Source: an uncultured Allorhizobium sp. (GTDB taxonomy: Bacteria > Pseudomonadota > Alphaproteobacteria > Rhizobiales > Rhizobiaceae). Taken from it: 64,000 nucleotides of DNA. The DNA is taken from positions 3,983,001 through 4,047,000 of the forward strand of contig OY288189.1 in assembly GCA_958439205.1 (NCBI GenBank). The letters run 5' to 3'. Below the pieces are notes generated by a model that saw only the letters and a program-made list of their open reading frames with translations, was not told the origin of the DNA and did not search any database. The position numbers and the translations under genes are program-made. This document shows positions 61,192 to 64,000 of this stretch, one piece after another; the first letter of the stretch is position 1; the number at the start of each line of letters is the position of its first letter.

Positions 61192-62172
61192 TCAGAAGGC
61201 GATTGCTGCGTCCAACGGACCAATCGGCGAAACGCCCGCGAGAAGCGCCCTTGCCTCCTCCGCATCCTTGTGGATCTGGGCAACGAGCGGATCGAGACCG
61301 TCGAACTTCCACTCGTCGCGCAGGAAGCCGAAGAGCGAGACGGAGCAGACCTCGCCATAGAGATCGCCGGAGAAATCGAAGACGAAGGTTTCGAGCCAGG
61401 GATCGCCATTGCTGGTGACGGTCGGGCGATAGCCGAAGCTCGCGACACCATCGCGGATGCTGCCATCAGGACGGCGGAAGCGCACGGCATAGATGCCAGG
61501 CTTGAGCGTCGCTTCTGGCGGGAGATGCATATTGGCTGTCGGGAAACCGAGGGTCCGGCCAAGCTGTTGGCCCTTCATGATCTCCGCCTCGACCGTATAG
61601 CGATAGCCGAGAAGACCGGCGGCCTGGGCAACATCGCCGTCTGCGATCAGGCCGCGGATACGGCTCGAGGAGATGACCTCGGCCCCCTCGTCACGGAAAG
61701 CATCGACGAGGCTGACGCCGAAGCCGTGGCGGCTTCCGGCCTGCATGAGATAGGAGGGGCCGCCCTCCCTGCCCTTGCCGAAATGGAAGTCGAAACCGGT
61801 CACGACTTCGCGGGCACCCAGCCAGTCACCGAGGATCGACTGGACGAAATCCTCGGCCGAGCGCTGCGAGAATTCGCGGTCGAAGGGATATTCGATCACC
61901 GAATGAAAGCCCATGGCTTCGAGAATGCGGGCGCGCAAGGAAGGCGGCGTCAGGCGGAAGACCGGCTTGTCGGGATTGAAGACGGTGCGCGGATGCGGTT
62001 CGAATGTCAGCACCAGAGCGGGCACACCGAGCGTTTCGGCCCGCTCCAGCGCGCGCTTGAGCACGGCCTGGTGGCCTCGATGCACGCCATCGAAATTGCC
62101 GATCGCCACCACGCCGCCACGCAAGGCAGCCGGCAGTGGTTCTTTCTTCTCGTTGCGGTGAAAGACGGTCAT
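61192..62172 (-). CDS. ribF: Bifunctional riboflavin kinase/FAD synthetase
   Basis: Makes FMN from riboflavin and FAD from FMN. 326 residues. Adenylyltransferase half with VAIGNFDGVHRGHQAVL near 22-38 and GFDFHFGKGREGG near 124-136; kinase half with RTLGFPTANM near 204-213 and VASFGYRPTV near 238. No FMN riboswitch-like leader is evident. Downstream of the HAD gene by 13 bp, probably one transcript. Confidence 0.96.
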   Translation of the reverse strand: MTVFHRNEKKEPLPAALRGGVVAIGNFDGVHRGHQAVLKRALERAETLGVPALVLTFEPHPRTVFNPDKPVFRLTPPSLRARILEAMGFHSVIEYPFDREFSQRSAEDFVQSILGDWLGAREVVTGFDFHFGKGREGGPSYLMQAGSRHGFGVSLVDAFRDEGAEVISSSRIRGLIADGDVAQAAGLLGYRYTVEAEIMKGQQLGRTLGFPTANMHLPPEATLKPGIYAVRFRRPDGSIRDGVASFGYRPTVTSNGDPWLETFVFDFSGDLYGEVCSVSLFGFLRDEWKFDGLDPLVAQIHKDAEEARALLAGVSPIGPLDAAIAF

Positions 62173-62185
62173 CGCAGGTCCCGCC

Positions 62186-63034
62186 TCATGCCAGCCTGTG
62201 CATCCAGAATTGCGGCGCGACCTTCTCGCGGTCGAGGAAAAGCTTGAGCCGCGCCTCGTCGGTCACGTTGTTCGTCGCGTAGTCGGCCGCGTGGATGCCA
62301 CCGGAGATGTAGAGGAGATCGAGGCCGGCATCGACGGCACCCTTGACGTCGGTCGGCATGCCGTCGCCGATGGCGAGCACGCGGGCCTTGTCGAATTCAC
62401 CGCGGGATTCGCGGGCAGCCGCGAGCGTCGCCTCATAGATTGGCGAGTGCGGCTTGCCGGCAATGCGGGTCTCGCCGCCGAGTGCCGTGTAGAAGGCCGC
62501 AACGGCGCCGGCGCAGGGGATGATGCGGTGGCCGCGCTCGACGACCAAATCCGGATTGGCACAGATCAGCGGGACCTTGCGGGCGACGAAGTCGGTCAGC
62601 ATCTCGCGGTAGTCTTCCGGCGTCTCCACCTCGTCATCGAAGAAGCCCGTGCAGACGACGCAATCGGCCTCTTCCTTCGACACCACCTCGACATCGAGAC
62701 CGTCAAACAGCGGCAGGTCGCGCTCGGGGCCTAGCAGGTAGACCTTCTTCGGGCCGGCGGCGATCAGGGTGCGGGTGACATCGCCCGAGGTGACGATGCG
62801 GTCATAGGCCGTGTCGGGAACGCCGATGGCGCGCAGCTGGGGGATGACGCCGATGGCAGGCCGCGGCGAATTGGTGATCAGCACGACCGTGAGACCCTTT
62901 TCGCGAGCGGCGGTCAGGGCTTCGCCGGCGAGCGGAAAAGCGTCGATGCCGTTGTGCAATACGCCCCAGACGTCGCAGAGAATGACGTCGTAAGCGTCGG
63001 TCACGTCGCCGAGGGTGGTAATGCTGCGGGTCAT
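62186..63034 (-). CDS. HAD-superfamily IIA hydrolase (TIGR01459 type)
   Basis: 282 residues. NagD-like HAD IIA protein: VILCDVWGVLHNGIDAFP near 16-33, VVLITNSPRP near 50, GKPHSPIYEATL near 203 and AIGDGMPTDVKGA near 227-239. The specific TIGR01459 family is common in Rhizobiales, with unknown substrate. ATG 63034 has AGGA seven bases upstream; 63037 is the other ATG of the pair. Confidence 0.9.
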   Translation of the reverse strand: MTRSITTLGDVTDAYDVILCDVWGVLHNGIDAFPLAGEALTAAREKGLTVVLITNSPRPAIGVIPQLRAIGVPDTAYDRIVTSGDVTRTLIAAGPKKVYLLGPERDLPLFDGLDVEVVSKEEADCVVCTGFFDDEVETPEDYREMLTDFVARKVPLICANPDLVVERGHRIIPCAGAVAAFYTALGGETRIAGKPHSPIYEATLAAARESRGEFDKARVLAIGDGMPTDVKGAVDAGLDLLYISGGIHAADYATNNVTDEARLKLFLDREKVAPQFWMHRLA

Positions 63035-63142
63035 CATCTGTCCTGACTGCTGAATGTGTGTCCGGTGACATGGCAAAGGACGGGCGGCAAGGCAAGGGGC
63101 AAGCGTCGCGACGCCCGAAAATGGCAGCCGTTGCCTTCAGCG

Positions 63143-64000
63143 TCAGAGAAGGAAACGGGCCGCCAACCCGAGTGCGCCGGATACGAGCAGCGTCTTGCCG
63201 ATGCCGAGATGGAAGCGGAAGATCATGACGGCCGAGATGACGGCGATGACCAGGGCCTGCCCGTCGAGCGAGGACCAGACCGGCTGCGGAACGGAGAGCG
63301 TCAGCGGTCCAAGATTGACCAGATCGACCGGCTCCACCCGTGTGAAGACGACATGCAGCGCGAACCAGACGGCGAGGTTGAGGATGACGCCGACCACCGC
63401 AGCCGTGATCGCCGAGAGGGCTGCACTGAGCTGTCGGTTGCCGCGCAGGCGCTCGATATAGGGGGCACCGGCGAAGATCCAGATGAAGCTCGGGACGAAA
63501 GTGGCCCAGGCGGCAATGAGACCGCCGAGCAGGCCGCCGATGAGCGGATCGAGCGCACCGCTTTGACGGAAGCCAGCCAGGAAACCGACATAGGAGAGAA
63601 CGAGGACCAGCGGTCCGGGCGTCGTTTCCGCAAGCGCCAGCCCGTCCAGCATCTCGCCGGGTTTCAGCCAGGCATAGTGGTCGACCGCGACCTGGGCGAC
63701 ATAGGCAAGCACCGCATAGGCGCCGCCGAAGGTGACCAGCGCCATCTTCGAGAAGAATGTCTGGACCTCGGGAAGTGCGCTTTCGGGAAGGGTCAGCCAC
63801 AGGATTGGCAATGGTGCGAGCCAGACGGCGATCCAGAACAGGAGTGCCGCAAGCTGGCGCAGGAGGTGTGGCCGCGCGCTTACCTCTTCGACGATCTCGC
63901 CAGCCGCCGAGGGAGTGCCCCGGGCATGGACAAGGCCAATTGCGGCAGCGGCGAGCACGACGAGCGGGAATGGCAGGGAGAACAAGAACAGAGAGATGAA
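63143..64000 (-). CDS. chrA: Chromate transporter ChrA, partial (C-terminal part)
   Basis: The frame is open to the right edge of the window and lacks its start. At least 285 residues remain: the C-terminal half of a long-chain ChrA with MALVTFGGAYAVLAYVAQVAV near 81-101 (counted from the TTG at 63985), ETTPGPLVLVLSYVGFLAG near 119-137 and several TM helices to the end AARFLL. It expels chromate (or related anions). The N-terminal half must lie beyond the window. Confidence 0.9.
   Translation of the reverse strand, partial: FISLFLFSLPFPLVVLAAAAIGLVHARGTPSAAGEIVEEVSARPHLLRQLAALLFWIAVWLAPLPILWLTLPESALPEVQTFFSKMALVTFGGAYAVLAYVAQVAVDHYAWLKPGEMLDGLALAETTPGPLVLVLSYVGFLAGFRQSGALDPLIGGLLGGLIAAWATFVPSFIWIFAGAPYIERLRGNRQLSAALSAITAAVVGVILNLAVWFALHVVFTRVEPVDLVNLGPLTLSVPQPVWSSLDGQALVIAVISAVMIFRFHLGIGKTLLVSGALGLAARFLL

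Noticed and set aside
63103..63114. 12-bp palindrome GCGTCGCGACGC between chrA and the HAD gene
   Set aside because: Without spacer, T-tract or promoter hexamers nearby it is likely chance in high-GC DNA.

Overview
The window is a chromosomal segment of an alphaproteobacterium, most likely a member of the Rhizobiaceae (Rhizobium/Agrobacterium/Sinorhizobium lineage). The evidence is: high GC and dense operons; a split F0 ATP synthase operon (atpI-B-E-b'-b) with both b and b' subunits; the neighbourhood pmbA-cysQ-DUF4170-waaA-HAD-lpxK facing DUF2093 and mutL; an HWE-type histidine kinase; a GTTC-N7-GTTC LexA box of the alphaproteobacterial type; promoters close to TTGAC-N17-TATNNT; and several GTG/TTG starts. 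No rRNA, tRNA, CRISPR array, transposase or integrase was seen. Most of the window is housekeeping sequence, with short accessory inserts.

Layout. 0.3-2.1 kb: a sCache chemoreceptor with its own terminator. 2.2-14.6 kb: glycyl-tRNA synthetase glyQ and glyS, on the minus strand and about 8 kb apart. Between and beside them lie a DUF523 protein, two toxin-antitoxin pairs (one on each side of glyS), a DUF2207/AroA/LemA block in which an EPSP synthase sits between two membrane proteins, a PAS histidine kinase with a single-domain response regulator, and a lower-GC DUF3800 gene. 14.7-18.2 kb: HWE kinase, small membrane protein, S49 peptidase, TrmN6-like methyltransferase, DUF2007. 18.3-25.3 kb: polyprenyl diphosphate synthase, TPR protein, ispE, moaB, a GT2-like protein, a SplB-like radical SAM protein behind a LexA box, and rnhB. 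25.5-28.1 kb: ATP synthase F0 operon with promoter and terminator. 28.5-34.3 kb: SleB hydrolase, a corA-kup magnesium/potassium transport operon, and an Mrp ATPase without cysteines.

34.6-41 kb: a divergent pair made of a LuxR-type regulator and an SMP-30 lactonase, a PRC-barrel protein, a GGDEF-EAL protein and a PAS-PAS-REC protein without a kinase core. 41-49 kb: mutL, DUF2093, lipid A/Kdo genes (lpxK, waaA), cysQ and pmbA. 49-56.6 kb: CPA2 antiporter, patatin, rsmD, an RluB-type pseudouridine synthase with a long arginine/glycine-rich tail, tadA, DUF1648, GNAT and a lipoprotein. 56.7-64 kb: ileS, an orphan BrnA-like protein, a two-gene YeeE/YedE transporter with a palindromic operator, ribF, a HAD phosphatase, and the C-terminal part of chromate transporter ChrA running off the window.

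The most interesting places are the glyQ-glyS interval, the LexA box in front of the SplB-like gene, the cysteine-free Mrp, the LuxR/SMP-30 pair with hairpin-rich DNA beside it, and the kinase-less PAS-REC protein paired with a GGDEF-EAL protein. No clearly new multi-gene system is proven. All functions were read from motifs and context, without database searches.
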